From Alteromonas antoniana (GTDB lineage Bacteria > Pseudomonadota > Gammaproteobacteria > Enterobacterales > Alteromonadaceae), in contig NZ_JAESDH010000006.1 in NCBI RefSeq assembly GCF_019249295.1, forward strand, positions 62,001-126,000: a stretch of DNA of 64,000 bases, given 5' to 3'. Of this stretch, positions 30,219 to 40,258 are shown in pieces (position 1 is the stretch's first letter; the number at the start of each line of letters is the position of its first letter). The position numbers were made by a program, and so were the translations under genes. The notes under the pieces were generated by a model that made no database searches, was not told the origin of the DNA, and saw only the letters and a program-made list of their open reading frames with translations.

Positions 30219-31778
30219 ATGACTGATAGCATTAGCCAGATTGATTTAGGGATTATCGCCGGTTATTTTGTCATCGTTCTTGCCATTGGTATTTGGGTCG
30301 GGAAACAGACCAAAACCGGCGAGGATTTGTTTTTAGGTGGACGCAGTCTGACATGGGGCATCATCGGTTGTTCACTGTTTGCCTCCAACATATCCAGCAC
30401 TACGCTGATTGGTCTGTCCGGTGCGGCTTACAGTACCGGGATCTCAGCCTCCAATTATGAGTGGTTATCCGGCGTGCCTCTCATTGTGATGGCGGCGATA
30501 TTTATTCCGCTATACCTGCGGGCCAGAATAACTACCGTGCCCGAATACCTTGAGCTTCGCTATGATGTGCGCTCCCGGAAGATCTTCTCTGCAGTGACAA
30601 TTTTCATTTCCGTATTGGTAGACACCGCGGGCGGCCTGTACGCGGGGGCCGTGGTATTGCAGGTGTTCTTCCCGCAGTTTGAATTATGGTACACCGCACT
30701 GGTGCTGGCTCTGGTTGCCGGATTCTACACCGCTTTCGGTGGTCTCAAAGCCGTGGTATATACCGATACTCTGCAGGCCATCATTCTGATTGCAGGCTGT
30801 TCCATTCTGACCTACATGCTGTTTGCCGATTTGGACTTTTCCTGGTCGGCAGTAACGGCCTCCGTACCTGAAGGTCACTTGTCGGTGATCCGCCCAATGG
30901 ACGACCCTACTTTGCCATGGCTCGGCACACTGGTTGGCGTACCGTTACTGGGGTTCTGGTACTGGGTAACTAACCAGTATGTCACCCAGCGCGTGCTTGC
31001 AGCAAAAAATATCGACCATGCCCGTTGGGGCGCATTACTTGGCGGATTTATGAAAATACTGCCGCTTTTTATTATGGTACTGCCCGGCGCGATGGCCATC
31101 AGTTTGCTGCCCGGCATCACAAACAGCGATATGGTGCTCCCCACCCTGATTTCAGAAGTGTTACCGGTGGGAGTCGTTGGCATCGTGATGGCCGGATTGA
31201 TATCCGCCATCATGTCAACCGTTGATTCGACGCTGAACTCAGCTTCAACGCTGGTGGTAGTCGATTTCATCAAACCGGCTAAACCGGATATTGCACCGAA
31301 AACCATTGCCACCTATGGCAGGGTTACCACGGTCGTTATCATGCTGATAGCGGCAGTATGGGCACCGTTTATTGCCGACTTCGGCGGACTCTGGAACTAC
31401 CTGCAGCAAATGTTTGCGATCATTGTGCCGCCAATTGCTACGCTGTTTCTGGTTGGCGTGTTTTATAAAAAGGCCAACGGCAACGGTGCATTCGTTACCT
31501 TACTTTCCGGCTTTGCGCTGGGCATTGGATTATTCTTACTCAGACAGGCAGGCGTAGTAAATATTCACTTCTCTATCGGCGTAGGCGTGATGTTCGTTGT
31601 GTGTACAATTGTCCTGCTTATCGCGTCACAGTTTGGCAAGCAAAAAGATGTCGAATCGCTGGTATATCAGCCCGATATGATGGCGCCTGACACCCCTTGC
31701 CACTGGTATAGCGATTATCGGGTCTACTGCGGCCTGTTGTTTGCAGCCATGGGCGCTATTCTGATTGGGTTCTGGTAA
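30219..31778 (+). CDS. Sodium:solute symporter (SSS family), probably sugar
   Basis: A 519-residue inner-membrane protein with about 13-14 hydrophobic helices. It carries SSS family features such as GRSLTWGIIGCSLFASNISS near the N-terminus and GLISAIMSTVDSTLNSASTL, which includes the sodium-binding Ser/Thr region. The glucose/galactose (SGLT-like) subgroup is favoured by coupling to the alpha-glucosidase, whose stop is one base before its ATG. The exact substrate is not readable from the sequence. Confidence 0.88.
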   Translation: MTDSISQIDLGIIAGYFVIVLAIGIWVGKQTKTGEDLFLGGRSLTWGIIGCSLFASNISSTTLIGLSGAAYSTGISASNYEWLSGVPLIVMAAIFIPLYLRARITTVPEYLELRYDVRSRKIFSAVTIFISVLVDTAGGLYAGAVVLQVFFPQFELWYTALVLALVAGFYTAFGGLKAVVYTDTLQAIILIAGCSILTYMLFADLDFSWSAVTASVPEGHLSVIRPMDDPTLPWLGTLVGVPLLGFWYWVTNQYVTQRVLAAKNIDHARWGALLGGFMKILPLFIMVLPGAMAISLLPGITNSDMVLPTLISEVLPVGVVGIVMAGLISAIMSTVDSTLNSASTLVVVDFIKPAKPDIAPKTIATYGRVTTVVIMLIAAVWAPFIADFGGLWNYLQQMFAIIVPPIATLFLVGVFYKKANGNGAFVTLLSGFALGIGLFLLRQAGVVNIHFSIGVGVMFVVCTIVLLIASQFGKQKDVESLVYQPDMMAPDTPCHWYSDYRVYCGLLFAAMGAILIGFW

Positions 31779-31801
31779 CCGCAGACGTGCCGGTATAACG
31801 T

Positions 31802-31827
31802 AAAAGAGCCGGCAAGCCGGCTCTTTT
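31802..31827. terminator. Bidirectional terminator between symporter and pntB
   Basis: AAAAGAGCCGG and CCGGCTCTTTT form a perfect 11-bp stem with a CAAG loop between two convergent genes, giving a T-run in both directions. Confidence 0.9.
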
Positions 31828-31848
31828 CATTTACCCGTTATCGTTTGA

Positions 31849-33237
31849 TTAATCGTCACCAAACTCGCGAATTATGCTGTTGATGGTTTCTTTCGCATCG
31901 CCCAGCACCATGCGGGTGTTGTCCTTGAAGAAAAGCGGGTTGTCCACCCCGGCAAACCCGGCATTGGCAGAGCGCTTAAGCACGAATACCGTCTTCGCAC
32001 GATAGGCCTCTATCACCGGCATGCCGTAAATCGGGCTGCCTTTCATTTCTTTCGCTGCAGGATTTACCACGTCGTTGGCACCGATGACGATCACCACATC
32101 GTAGTTTTCCATACGCGGGTTCACATCGTCCATTTCATGAAGCTGATCGTAAGGCACATCGGCTTCCGCCAGCAGCACATTCATGTGTCCGGGCATACGG
32201 CCTGCTACCGGGTGAATGGCGTAGTCGACGGTACACCCATTTTCTTCCAGCAACGTTTGCAGTTCACGTACCGCATGCTGTGCCTGTGCTACGGCCATAC
32301 CGTAACCCGGAACCACCAACACAGCCTGTGCCGCTTCAAGCACATAAAACGAGTCCTGCGCAGACAACACTTTAATTTCGCCAGTGATAGCCTCGCCTGC
32401 TTCCACCGGTTTGGAAAAACCGGATAACAGCACGTTCATCAGTGAACGGTTCATGGCTTTACACATGATGTTTGTCAGAATTAGTCCCGATGCTCCCACC
32501 AGCAGACCCGTGACAATGAGTATGGTGTTGCCCACGGCAAGCCCCGCCGCAGACGCAGCAATACCGGAGTAGCTGTTCAGCAGTGCGATAACTACCGGCA
32601 TGTCAGCACCACCAATGGAAATAGTGGCCCACAAACCAAAGCTAAGACCCAGCGCAATGGCGATATACAGCCACAGCGGATTAGCCGGGTCGGTAACAAA
32701 CAGATAGCCTACCACTGCCATCCCCACCAGATGCAGAATGCTAAGTTCTCGCAGACCGGTAAAAATCACGGCTTTTGAAGACAACTTACCAGACAGCTTT
32801 CCCCAGGCTATTACGGAACCGGAGAAGGTCACGCCGCCCACCAGCAAGGTAAACAGCACAGTGATAAAAACAAAATTGCCAGACGCATTAATGGCAAATG
32901 GCGTCATAGCGCTTACCGTTGACCAGCCCAGCAACAACGAGGCGGCACCACCAAAACCATTAAACAGGGATACCATTTCCGGCATCTGCGTCATTTGCAC
33001 AGAGCGTGCTTTCCACGCGCCATAGGCGCCGCCGATCACGACACCCAAGACGATGTAGTGATAACTGATAATGTCGCGATCCAGTAAGGTCACCACTACC
33101 GCCACCAACATACCCAGCGCGGAAATCATATTGCCCTTTCGCGCTGTAGAGGGATGACTTAGCAGTTTCAGGCCAAGAATAAATAACGCTGCGGCGACAA
33201 CGTAAGCGAGATTAATTGTGGTTGCTATATTCGTCAC
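31849..33237 (-). CDS. pntB: NAD(P) transhydrogenase subunit beta
   Basis: A 462-residue membrane subunit of proton-translocating transhydrogenase, which uses the proton gradient to reduce NADP with NADH. Nine or so helices occupy about 5-260; the C-terminal NADP-binding domain contains VVPGYGMAVAQAQHA and NVLLAEADVPYD. The start is GTG 33237, firmly set by AGGAGG six bases upstream. It is the last gene of the pntAA-pntAB-pntB operon. Confidence 0.96.
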   Translation of the reverse strand: MTNIATTINLAYVVAAALFILGLKLLSHPSTARKGNMISALGMLVAVVVTLLDRDIISYHYIVLGVVIGGAYGAWKARSVQMTQMPEMVSLFNGFGGAASLLLGWSTVSAMTPFAINASGNFVFITVLFTLLVGGVTFSGSVIAWGKLSGKLSSKAVIFTGLRELSILHLVGMAVVGYLFVTDPANPLWLYIAIALGLSFGLWATISIGGADMPVVIALLNSYSGIAASAAGLAVGNTILIVTGLLVGASGLILTNIMCKAMNRSLMNVLLSGFSKPVEAGEAITGEIKVLSAQDSFYVLEAAQAVLVVPGYGMAVAQAQHAVRELQTLLEENGCTVDYAIHPVAGRMPGHMNVLLAEADVPYDQLHEMDDVNPRMENYDVVIVIGANDVVNPAAKEMKGSPIYGMPVIEAYRAKTVFVLKRSANAGFAGVDNPLFFKDNTRMVLGDAKETINSIIREFGDD

Positions 33238-33247
33238 GTGTCACCTC

Positions 33248-33532
33248 CTATTTTTTGTCTTTTTTCTTGAACATGCCGAGCATACGGTCAGTAACCAGAT
33301 ACCCTCCCACGACGTTAATACTGGCAAGCGCGACCGCTGCAGTGCCCAGAATGGTAGTGAGTAAATTATTATCTGACCCAGATGCCACCAAAGCGCCGAC
33401 CAGCGTAACACCGGAGATGGCGTTAGAACCGGACATCAGCGGTGTATGCAGCGTCGCGGGGACTTTTCGGATCAGCTCGAAGCCCAGCATGGCTGCCAGA
33501 AGTACAATAAACAGCAGATAAATCGTTTCCAT
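33248..33532 (-). CDS. pntAB: Transhydrogenase subunit alpha, membrane part
   Basis: A 94-residue membrane protein with three helices (about 2-22, 30-55, 60-82), corresponding to the C-terminal membrane piece of E. coli PntA. It includes GSNAISGVTLVGAL and INVVGGYLVTDRMLGMF. Here alpha is split into two genes, as in the three-subunit enzyme of Rhodospirillum. Confidence 0.94.
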   Translation of the reverse strand: METIYLLFIVLLAAMLGFELIRKVPATLHTPLMSGSNAISGVTLVGALVASGSDNNLLTTILGTAAVALASINVVGGYLVTDRMLGMFKKKDKK

Positions 33533-33533
33533 C

Positions 33534-34691
33534 TCAGGCTCCTTCGTAGGCTGATTTCAGCATGTCATTTATGATGTTGCCATCGTGCGTAATAACGCAG
33601 CCGGCCAGAATGTCGTCCTCTAAATCGAGGTTAAACGTCCCGCTCTCATCATCCAGAAATTCATCCAGCAAGTTGAAGATGTTGTTGGCGTACATGTCTG
33701 TTGCCGCACGCGCCACCTGCTGACTCCAGTTGCCCGTTCCGATGACTTTCACACCTTTCACGTCAACCGTTTCGCCAGGTACAGAGCCTTCAACGTTACC
33801 GCCAGACTGTGCAGCCATATCTACCACCACACTTCCCGGCTTCATCATTTCCAGCGTGCTTTTGTTAATTAACACCGGCGGCTTTCGTCCGAACAACTGT
33901 GCGGTAGTAATTACAATGTCTGAACTGGTAATGGCATCGCGTTGGGCATCCTGCAGTTTTTGCTTTTGCTCGTCGGTAAGCTCTTTAGCATAACCATCTT
34001 TGGTTTGCCCGGTTTCTCCGATATCAATTTTTAAGAACTTACCGCCCAGCGACTCAACCTGCTCTGCCACGACCGGTCGGGTATCATACGCCAGCACATT
34101 TGCGCCTAGCCGTTTGGCTGTGGCGATTGCCTGCAGTCCGGCTACACCGGCACCGATAATAAAGACTTTCGCAGGCTTGATGGTACCTGACGGCGTCATC
34201 ATCATGGGTAGAATGGAGGGGAGGTACGTGGCCGCCTGCATTACCATAACGTAACCGGCAAGACTGGCCTGAGAGCTCAGAGCATCCATCTTCTGAGCAC
34301 GGGAAGAACGCGGGATCATCTCGACAGACACTGTCGTCATACCGCTTTCACTTAATTGTGTTACCAGTGGCTGCTGGAAAAAGGGATCGATGTGCCCGAC
34401 AACCAGCGTACCCGGCTTCAGCTTGGTGATCATCTCCGCAGGCGGACGATTCACGCATATCAGCGCATCAATTTCGCTTAAGGCCTCATTCACATCATCT
34501 ATAATAGAAGCCCCCGCTTCTTTTAATTCAGAATCTGAATAATGACTGGATACCCCTGCACCAGTCTCGACCAAAATTTCTACATTTTTCCGACTCAAAC
34601 GCATCACACTCGACGGTGATACGGCGCAGCGTCTTTCCTCGCTGCCAGACTCTGAAGCCTGCTTTGCCTCATTTAAAATCAGGATCTTCAT
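33534..34691 (-). CDS. pntAA: Transhydrogenase subunit alpha, NAD-binding part
   Basis: A 385-residue soluble subunit that binds NAD(H). ATG 34691 is chosen for its GGAG 6 nt upstream; the ORF opens 13 codons earlier. The Rossmann segment is KVFIIGAGVAGLQAIATAKRLGA, and the alanine dehydrogenase-like N-terminal domain contains EERRCAVSPSSV. It ends one base before pntAB. The stop-to-start spacing along the three genes is 1 and 10 nt, a tight operon. Confidence 0.95.
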   Translation of the reverse strand: MKILILNEAKQASESGSEERRCAVSPSSVMRLSRKNVEILVETGAGVSSHYSDSELKEAGASIIDDVNEALSEIDALICVNRPPAEMITKLKPGTLVVGHIDPFFQQPLVTQLSESGMTTVSVEMIPRSSRAQKMDALSSQASLAGYVMVMQAATYLPSILPMMMTPSGTIKPAKVFIIGAGVAGLQAIATAKRLGANVLAYDTRPVVAEQVESLGGKFLKIDIGETGQTKDGYAKELTDEQKQKLQDAQRDAITSSDIVITTAQLFGRKPPVLINKSTLEMMKPGSVVVDMAAQSGGNVEGSVPGETVDVKGVKVIGTGNWSQQVARAATDMYANNIFNLLDEFLDDESGTFNLDLEDDILAGCVITHDGNIINDMLKSAYEGA

Positions 34692-35108
34692 GATTTTCTC
34701 CAGTTGATCAGGCTTCCCTGAGGATGACACTCTTCATACCGTACCGGCTATTTCAATACATTATGTCAATCATTCGGAATGGAAATCCATTAATGATTGA
34801 ATAAATGTTATGCAAAATAAATATAAAAGCAGAGAATAATATTGTTGAATAATTGCGCATCAACCGTATCTATTGGCAAGTCCGCTGGTTCACCGGGCTA
34901 ATTCAAAACCTCAACGCTATAAATGTTTTTTATGTGAATGGCGTGGATCTGGCGATATTCAGGATAGTTACATGCAGCAATATGTGCGGGAAGAAGGGGT
35001 TGGTGTGCGGTCTGTACTCACGCCGGCACTGAGTGGTATCAACACTATCGCTATACAGGCTGAAAACACGTTACACTGACGACATTATTGTTGCTGTCTG
35101 ATTCCCTT
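34692..35108. other. AT-rich divergent intergenic region
   Basis: Promoters of pntAA (minus) and the hypothetical gene at 35109 (plus) must lie here. The stretch around 34760-34860 is very AT-rich. A 68-codon plus-strand ORF at 34873 has no family signal or good ribosome site and was not accepted. Confidence 0.5.
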
Positions 35109-35831
35109 ATGCAAAACCGAAAGCGCTGTTTCGCACTGCTTATTCTTTTCTCTTTTCTCAACATCTCTGCTGCGCAGGCGATGCGTGCCGGTGATTACTA
35201 TTACTTTATTTCCGAGCGCTGTGAGGCCAGGGGCCCTCAGGAGCCTGAGAAAAAAGCCGCGGTAACCCCCGATATCCGTTTGTTTGATATTGTGCCAGCC
35301 GGCATCAGCGATTATTACGTAAAAATGAATACCAGGGCGCTGGTCGATTATGCAGAAGAGGGACAGCGTTTCCTTGACGAGCTGGCAAAAAAGCAAGCCT
35401 ATACCGCGGGTCAAAGCGCAGATAACCCGCAAGAAACCCATCATGACTTTATGTTACAGCGCGAAGCTATCGACCTTGCAGAACTTATCAGAACACTGAA
35501 CGTGTTTTCGCAACGTCAGACAGATACCGGATATTTTTATAAAAAACTTCTGACGCTCGCCGATGATACCGCACGTTTTAAAGCCGTCACCCGTGTGCGT
35601 CTTACCGATACAGGCGTGGAAAACGCACTCTACCTGACTACCTTTACCTCGGAATACTTCAGGCTGGATGATGATGGCAATGCCGCTGAAACGGCGTTTA
35701 TTACTGTGGATCATGCAAAAGCGATAGCCCGCCATCTGCATAGAGATGACAGCCCATATGCAAGCTACGTAAAAAAGGGGGTATGCGCAGAGAAATGGAT
35801 GCCGGCGGATACCAGCGAACAAGGCGATTAA
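35109..35831 (+). CDS. Hypothetical secreted protein, 240 residues
   Basis: Not recognised. ATG 35109 (MQNRKRCFALLILFSFLNIS) starts a signal peptide cleaved near AAQAMRAG. The mature protein is mostly helical and charged, with an early Cys (ERCEARG) and a late Cys (KGVCAEKW). No enzyme motif was seen. It stands between the pnt operon and the protease pair, without close neighbours on its strand. Confidence 0.65.
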   Translation: MQNRKRCFALLILFSFLNISAAQAMRAGDYYYFISERCEARGPQEPEKKAAVTPDIRLFDIVPAGISDYYVKMNTRALVDYAEEGQRFLDELAKKQAYTAGQSADNPQETHHDFMLQREAIDLAELIRTLNVFSQRQTDTGYFYKKLLTLADDTARFKAVTRVRLTDTGVENALYLTTFTSEYFRLDDDGNAAETAFITVDHAKAIARHLHRDDSPYASYVKKGVCAEKWMPADTSEQGD

Positions 35832-36198
35832 GCAAAACTACGCTATCGGTTTGCTAGCAGCCCGAACTCTGAATACTGACAAGTCTGCGGAAAGTAGCAA
35901 TTCGGACAGCTCCCCACACTTAACCATAATCGCCGCCCCGTCCCCTCAAAATACTTCCTGTTCTAAACCAAAAAAAGAATCTGGAATTAATCAGAAACAC
36001 AGACCAAACTAGAGAAGGTGCGTGGCTGCATGTCTGAGCGACCATAGACGTATTCGCACCTTACCTAAATAAAAGCGTGACGCCGTGAACGCGTAACATA
36101 AAAACTTGTTCTTATAACCCAACGATATTGCTGTTCTTGATTGTAAAGTTTTGACCCATCGTGCGTAACGCTCTGCCAGGATTAGCAGGGAACAGTAA
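35832..36198. other. Intergenic region with a long hairpin upstream of the protease pair
   Basis: No gene. AAGGTGCG (about 36015-36022) and CGCACCTT (about 36055-36062) form an 8-bp perfect stem whose loop contains a smaller GTCT/AGAC pairing. The promoter for the gene at 36199 should be downstream of it. Confidence 0.45.
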
Positions 36199-36786
36199 AT
36201 GAGCAAAGTGGAAGACTTCATAGCGGGAGCCGGCGTTGGGGCGCTTGCAGGACTACTTATTGGTTTATCTACCGCATCGGTCGTAGGTACTGCAATCAGT
36301 GCCATTGCTGCCATTCTCGCCGCCGTCTTAGGACTTACCAAAGCTAAACCTGAACTGGTTGAACAACAGCGTTTCAGGATCATGGGATTCGGTATTTTTG
36401 CCACCCTGGCCTTACTCTGCGGCTTGCTGCTGCGCGTGCAGGATCTTCTCGCCCCTTCTATCAGCGAACAGATTAACCAGTGGCAGAGTGCCGGTTATAC
36501 CGAAGAAGCTGCGCGTGCTTATACCGCCTTTGCGCGGCTGGGTATTAAACCGGACGGAGCCGAAATTATCTCTGTGCCCGGCCCCCGTACCGTACTCTCA
36601 TCAGGCACCAGTTCGACACACTGTAACAACCTGAAATCCGGAAACCGGACGGTTTCCCAGTGGATAAGCGCGGCTCGTGCCGAAGACGCACCGTGGCCCG
36701 ATATTGCCGACATCGTTGAAAGTAGCCGCGCTGAGTCACAAGCAGATATTGTCAACGCGATATGGAGGGTGTTATGCGAGGCCTGA
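36199..36786 (+). CDS. Small membrane protein coupled to a secreted protease
   Basis: A 195-residue protein of unknown family. Two hydrophobic, glycine/alanine-rich segments (about 8-48) and another helix (about 62-80) anchor it in the inner membrane; the C-terminal 110 residues are polar. TEEAARAYTAFARLGIKPDG and SRAESQADIVNAIWRVL look like packed helices. The start follows GGGAACAGTAA. Its last 13 bases overlap the start of the trypsin-like protease gene, so the two are translated together and probably act together. Confidence 0.7.
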   Translation: MSKVEDFIAGAGVGALAGLLIGLSTASVVGTAISAIAAILAAVLGLTKAKPELVEQQRFRIMGFGIFATLALLCGLLLRVQDLLAPSISEQINQWQSAGYTEEAARAYTAFARLGIKPDGAEIISVPGPRTVLSSGTSSTHCNNLKSGNRTVSQWISAARAEDAPWPDIADIVESSRAESQADIVNAIWRVLCEA

Positions 36787-38288
36787 TAAAAACAGCATGT
36801 TATTTACTAACGGCACTCAGCGTTGCTGCGTTTGAGACAACAGCAGCAATAGACGCAGACACACTCAAAGAAGTGAAAAAGTCTGTTGTCCGGGTTCAGG
36901 CCAGACAGTGCGTGGACGATGCCCAGAATGGCAGCGGTTTTCTCTACGGTAGCGAAAACCAAGTTGTCACTGCACTGCACGTCATCGCTGGCTGTGAGAA
37001 GTTCAGTGTATATCATGAAGACTCCGGCAATACGCTATCGGCAAGCGTTCTGAAAACCTATAAGAAAGCCGATATGGCGGTGCTAAAGCTGAGTGCGGCG
37101 CTTCCCCATGCCGTACTTACCCGTTCTAACATACAGCCTGCATACAACGAGCGGCTTATCGTTATAGGCTACGAAGCGAATGCGCCAACCATGGACGACA
37201 CCGAGTTGCGCGTGACCTCTGGCAGTAACCGGCTGGCGGACATGCTGAACGACAAGGCCATCACGCAGATAAAGCAGGTGGGCATGCCGTCTGTCGATCT
37301 TGAAATCCTGCGCTTCGATGGTCACCTGATCCCCGGCATTTCCGGCGGCCCGATACTGAACAAAAACGGCGAGGTAGTGGGCATTGCAGATGGTGGACTG
37401 GAAAGCGGCACCGCCAGTATCAGTTGGGGCGTACCGATTAAAAACTTTTATCACCTGATGTCGGGTAGCGAGCTGGACATATCGGGGCAGGCGTCAGGAG
37501 CCGGGACACTTACCGCGTCCCGCGTTTTTTCGGCTGACACCGATATTAATATGGGAAAAAGTATCAGCTGCGGCCAGTTTACTTTCAGAAAAATGCGAAC
37601 CCGAAGCCTCAGCGAGTTGTATCAAACCTCGGACTCACCAATGGGCATTTCTCAGCTTATCAGTGCGGGTCATTATGCCGGTCACCCGAATATAAACCCA
37701 GATTTTGATATTTATATTCATCAAGCCTCCGGCGGCGCATTTGCCATCCCGCAAGGGTGGGAAATAGAAAAGTCCGGTAACCACTGCAGAGCTTACAACG
37801 ATGATGGTAGCGTAGAAATGCGGTTGGCCGGAGCGCAGGTTTCTGGCCCGATGCATGCTCAGCAGGTGTCAGTTAATTTTGAATCTATGCTGCTGGAGAA
37901 TGACACACTGGTTGCTCAGGTTGATCCCAACTGGAGTTACCTGCAACCTTTTGTAAGAAACGATGGCCTTGTCGCCAACAGAAAGTCTGCAACGCTGTAT
38001 AACTCGGCCACACTCTGGCAGCCTCCCATGTTCAATTCCTACGTTATGGAAACGCTGCTTGTGCGATCCGATGCTTTCCTCGGCATCGCTGCTTTTGACC
38101 GTTCGCTGTGTCGCGTTAACCATTTTAGTCCGGGCTGCGACCCTTCACGACCGGTAAACCGCGACTTTGTGGAAGCATCGTTAGGTGCCGCGCTGTCCAC
38201 GTTCCCCTGCGGTCGCACCGACAAGCAGTTTGCGGCCCAGTTTGCAGGTAATAACGTGCAAGCCTGGAATAACGGTTACTGCGGCTGA
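36774..38288 (+). CDS. Secreted trypsin-like serine protease with novel C-terminal part
   Basis: A 504-residue exported protein. ATG 36774 is fixed by GGAGG six bases upstream. A signal peptide (about 1-24) is followed by a trypsin-like domain: His69 in ALHVIAGC, Asp100 in ADMAVL and Ser190 in GISGGPIL, all well placed. Residues 240-504 show no domain I recognise; they contain several Cys (CGQF, HCRAY, CRVNHFSPGC, FPCGR, GYCG) that may form disulfides. It overlaps the small membrane protein gene. No PDZ domain is apparent, so it is not a standard DegP. Confidence 0.78.
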   Translation: MRGLIKTACYLLTALSVAAFETTAAIDADTLKEVKKSVVRVQARQCVDDAQNGSGFLYGSENQVVTALHVIAGCEKFSVYHEDSGNTLSASVLKTYKKADMAVLKLSAALPHAVLTRSNIQPAYNERLIVIGYEANAPTMDDTELRVTSGSNRLADMLNDKAITQIKQVGMPSVDLEILRFDGHLIPGISGGPILNKNGEVVGIADGGLESGTASISWGVPIKNFYHLMSGSELDISGQASGAGTLTASRVFSADTDINMGKSISCGQFTFRKMRTRSLSELYQTSDSPMGISQLISAGHYAGHPNINPDFDIYIHQASGGAFAIPQGWEIEKSGNHCRAYNDDGSVEMRLAGAQVSGPMHAQQVSVNFESMLLENDTLVAQVDPNWSYLQPFVRNDGLVANRKSATLYNSATLWQPPMFNSYVMETLLVRSDAFLGIAAFDRSLCRVNHFSPGCDPSRPVNRDFVEASLGAALSTFPCGRTDKQFAAQFAGNNVQAWNNGYCG

Positions 38289-38299
38289 ACCTCAGCACG

Positions 38300-38331
38300 T
38301 TACCGCAGCGAAGACAGGGTCGCTGCGGTAA
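38300..38331 (+). terminator. Hairpin downstream of the protease gene
   Basis: TTACCGCAGCGA and TCGCTGCGGTAA form a 12-bp perfect stem with an 8-nt loop, 12 nt past the stop codon. The following TGTTGTGAT is not a clean T-tract. Confidence 0.6.
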
Positions 38332-38482
38332 TGTTGTGATATTTGAAATATGCGCTATGCACGCCAGAGTGTATAAACCCAAAAAGCAAAAGGGGTACAC
38401 AGGCATATCTCGGTCAAAAGAAGGCAGACAGGCCGGGAAAAGCGAGCAATCCTGTAATGTACTGACCTCCCGGCGTTACCGC

Positions 38483-39760
38483 CTATCGCTGGCTGGCTGA
38501 CAGCGCCTGCTCAATATCCGCAATAATATCGTCGATATGTTCAATACCTACGGAAATGCGCACCATATCTTCACTGACACCGGCGCTGGCCAGTTCTTCA
38601 GCGTTTAGCTGACGGTGCGTTGTGCTGGCCGGATGGCAGGCGAGGGATTTCGCATCACCGATGTTAACCAGACGCAGAATAAGCGCAAGCGCATCGATAA
38701 ATTTAGACCCGGCAGGCACGCCGCCTTTAATACCGAAGCTGATAATGCCGGCCGCTTTTCCGCCGCAGATCCGCTGACACGTTTCGAAGTGCTCACTTTC
38801 AGGAAGGGCGGCGTAATTGACCCAGTTGACCGCCTCATGCTGCTTAAGATAAGCGGCAACTTTTTCGGCGTTTTCACAATGTCGTTCCATGCGCAACGAC
38901 AGCGTTTCCAGTCCCTGCATAATATTAAACGCGCTTTGCGCTGACAGCGCCGCGCCGGTATTTCGCAGCGGCACCACACGACAGCGTCCGATGTAGGCAG
39001 CTGGCCCCAGAGCTTCGGTATAGGTGACGCCGTGATAGCTGGGATCCGGCGTGGTCAGCATGCTGAAACGATCCGAATGGGCAGCCCAGTCAAACTTACC
39101 TGAGTCAACGATAATGCCGCCAACGGTGGTGCCATGCCCGCCAATGTATTTGGTAAGCGAGTGCACGGCAATATCAGCGCCGTGGTCGAATACCCGGCAT
39201 AGCACCGGGGTTGCTACCGTATTATCGACAATGAGCGGAACGCCGGCGGCGTGTGCGATTTCAGCCCAGCGGGCGATATCAACCACATTACCTGCGGGGT
39301 TACCAATAGACTCACAAAACACGGCTTTGGTATTTTCATCGATGGCGTCGGCCAAACCGTCAAAATCATCCGCCTGAACAAATTTAGTTTGTATGCCCTG
39401 GCGCGGAAAGGTGTGTGCGAACAGGTTGTACGTGCCGCCATATAACTGCCCGACACTCACGATATTGCTGCCTACCTCGGCAATCGCCTCTATCGCATAA
39501 CGAATAGCTGCCATACCGGACGCCACAGCCAGGGCGCCGACACCGCCTTCCAGTTCCGTCAGACGCTGCTCCAATACCGCATTGGTGGGGTTCATGATCC
39601 GGCTGTAGATATTGCCTGGTACTTTCAAATCAAAAAGATCAGCACCATGCTGTGTATTATCGAAAGTAAACGACGTGGTCTGATAAATAGGGGTAGTCGC
39701 GGCTTTGGTAGTTTCTTCGCTGGTATAGCCTGCGTGCAGTGCAATCGTTTCCGGTTTCAT
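38483..39760 (-). CDS. metY: O-acetylhomoserine (thiol)-lyase / aminocarboxypropyltransferase
   Basis: A 425-residue PLP enzyme of the Cys/Met metabolism family that makes homocysteine (or methionine) from O-acetylhomoserine and sulfide. ATG 39760 is preceded by AAGGAGCTCGAC. The PLP Lys lies in AVHSLTKYIGGHGTTVGG; the family start KPETIALHAGYTSEETTKA is typical of MetY. It is a single gene with 133 nt to ppiC on the same strand. Confidence 0.93.
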   Translation of the reverse strand: MKPETIALHAGYTSEETTKAATTPIYQTTSFTFDNTQHGADLFDLKVPGNIYSRIMNPTNAVLEQRLTELEGGVGALAVASGMAAIRYAIEAIAEVGSNIVSVGQLYGGTYNLFAHTFPRQGIQTKFVQADDFDGLADAIDENTKAVFCESIGNPAGNVVDIARWAEIAHAAGVPLIVDNTVATPVLCRVFDHGADIAVHSLTKYIGGHGTTVGGIIVDSGKFDWAAHSDRFSMLTTPDPSYHGVTYTEALGPAAYIGRCRVVPLRNTGAALSAQSAFNIMQGLETLSLRMERHCENAEKVAAYLKQHEAVNWVNYAALPESEHFETCQRICGGKAAGIISFGIKGGVPAGSKFIDALALILRLVNIGDAKSLACHPASTTHRQLNAEELASAGVSEDMVRISVGIEHIDDIIADIEQALSASQR

Positions 39761-39923
39761 GTCGAGCTCCTTAGGCAACCGTCTGGACATTTAGACGTCC
39801 ATAAACAGTAGAGCAAAACTTCGTCTTTGGATAGTACTACTTAGCAATAATTTAAAACGTGTGATTATGAAAAGCAGAACAGGCGATATAAAGAGTTACA
39901 TCTGAGATGGGTAGCAGGTGGCA

Positions 39924-40202
39924 CTAACTGCGATACAAGGTTTTAATCAGGTGGTAGCCAAAGCGCGTTTTTACCGGCCCGTGCACTTTTAGCACTTCTT
40001 TTTTAAACACAACATCATCAAAAGCTTTTACCATTTGCCCGCGGCGAAACTCGCCCAAATCACCACCACGCTTACCCGATGGGCAGGTAGAATAACGTTT
40101 GGCGAGGCTACCAAAGTTTTTGCCTTTTTTAAGCTGGTCTAAAATCGATAAGGCTTCTTTTTCTGTTTTTACCAGAATATGCAGTGCGGATGCAGTTGCC
40201 AT
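39924..40202 (-). CDS. ppiC: Peptidyl-prolyl cis-trans isomerase C (parvulin)
   Basis: A 92-residue cytosolic single-domain parvulin. Family residues are visible in [34 protein letters not shown] and TRFGYHLIK. Length matches E. coli PpiC (93). It helps folding by isomerising proline bonds. It lies downstream of groEL on the same strand but behind a strong terminator. Confidence 0.94.
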   Translation of the reverse strand: MATASALHILVKTEKEALSILDQLKKGKNFGSLAKRYSTCPSGKRGGDLGEFRRGQMVKAFDDVVFKKEVLKVHGPVKTRFGYHLIKTLYRS

Positions 40203-40258
40203 AATTTTTACTCTTTCTCGCTCGACTCAGTGGCAATTATACGGGAAAACGGCAAAAA

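Noticed and set aside
33248-34691. Split pntA as a gene-breaking frameshift
   Set aside because: Both parts have their own start and natural domain borders; three-subunit transhydrogenases are known.
34873-35079. 68-codon plus-strand ORF
   Set aside because: Weak start context, no motif, and in an AT-rich promoter region.
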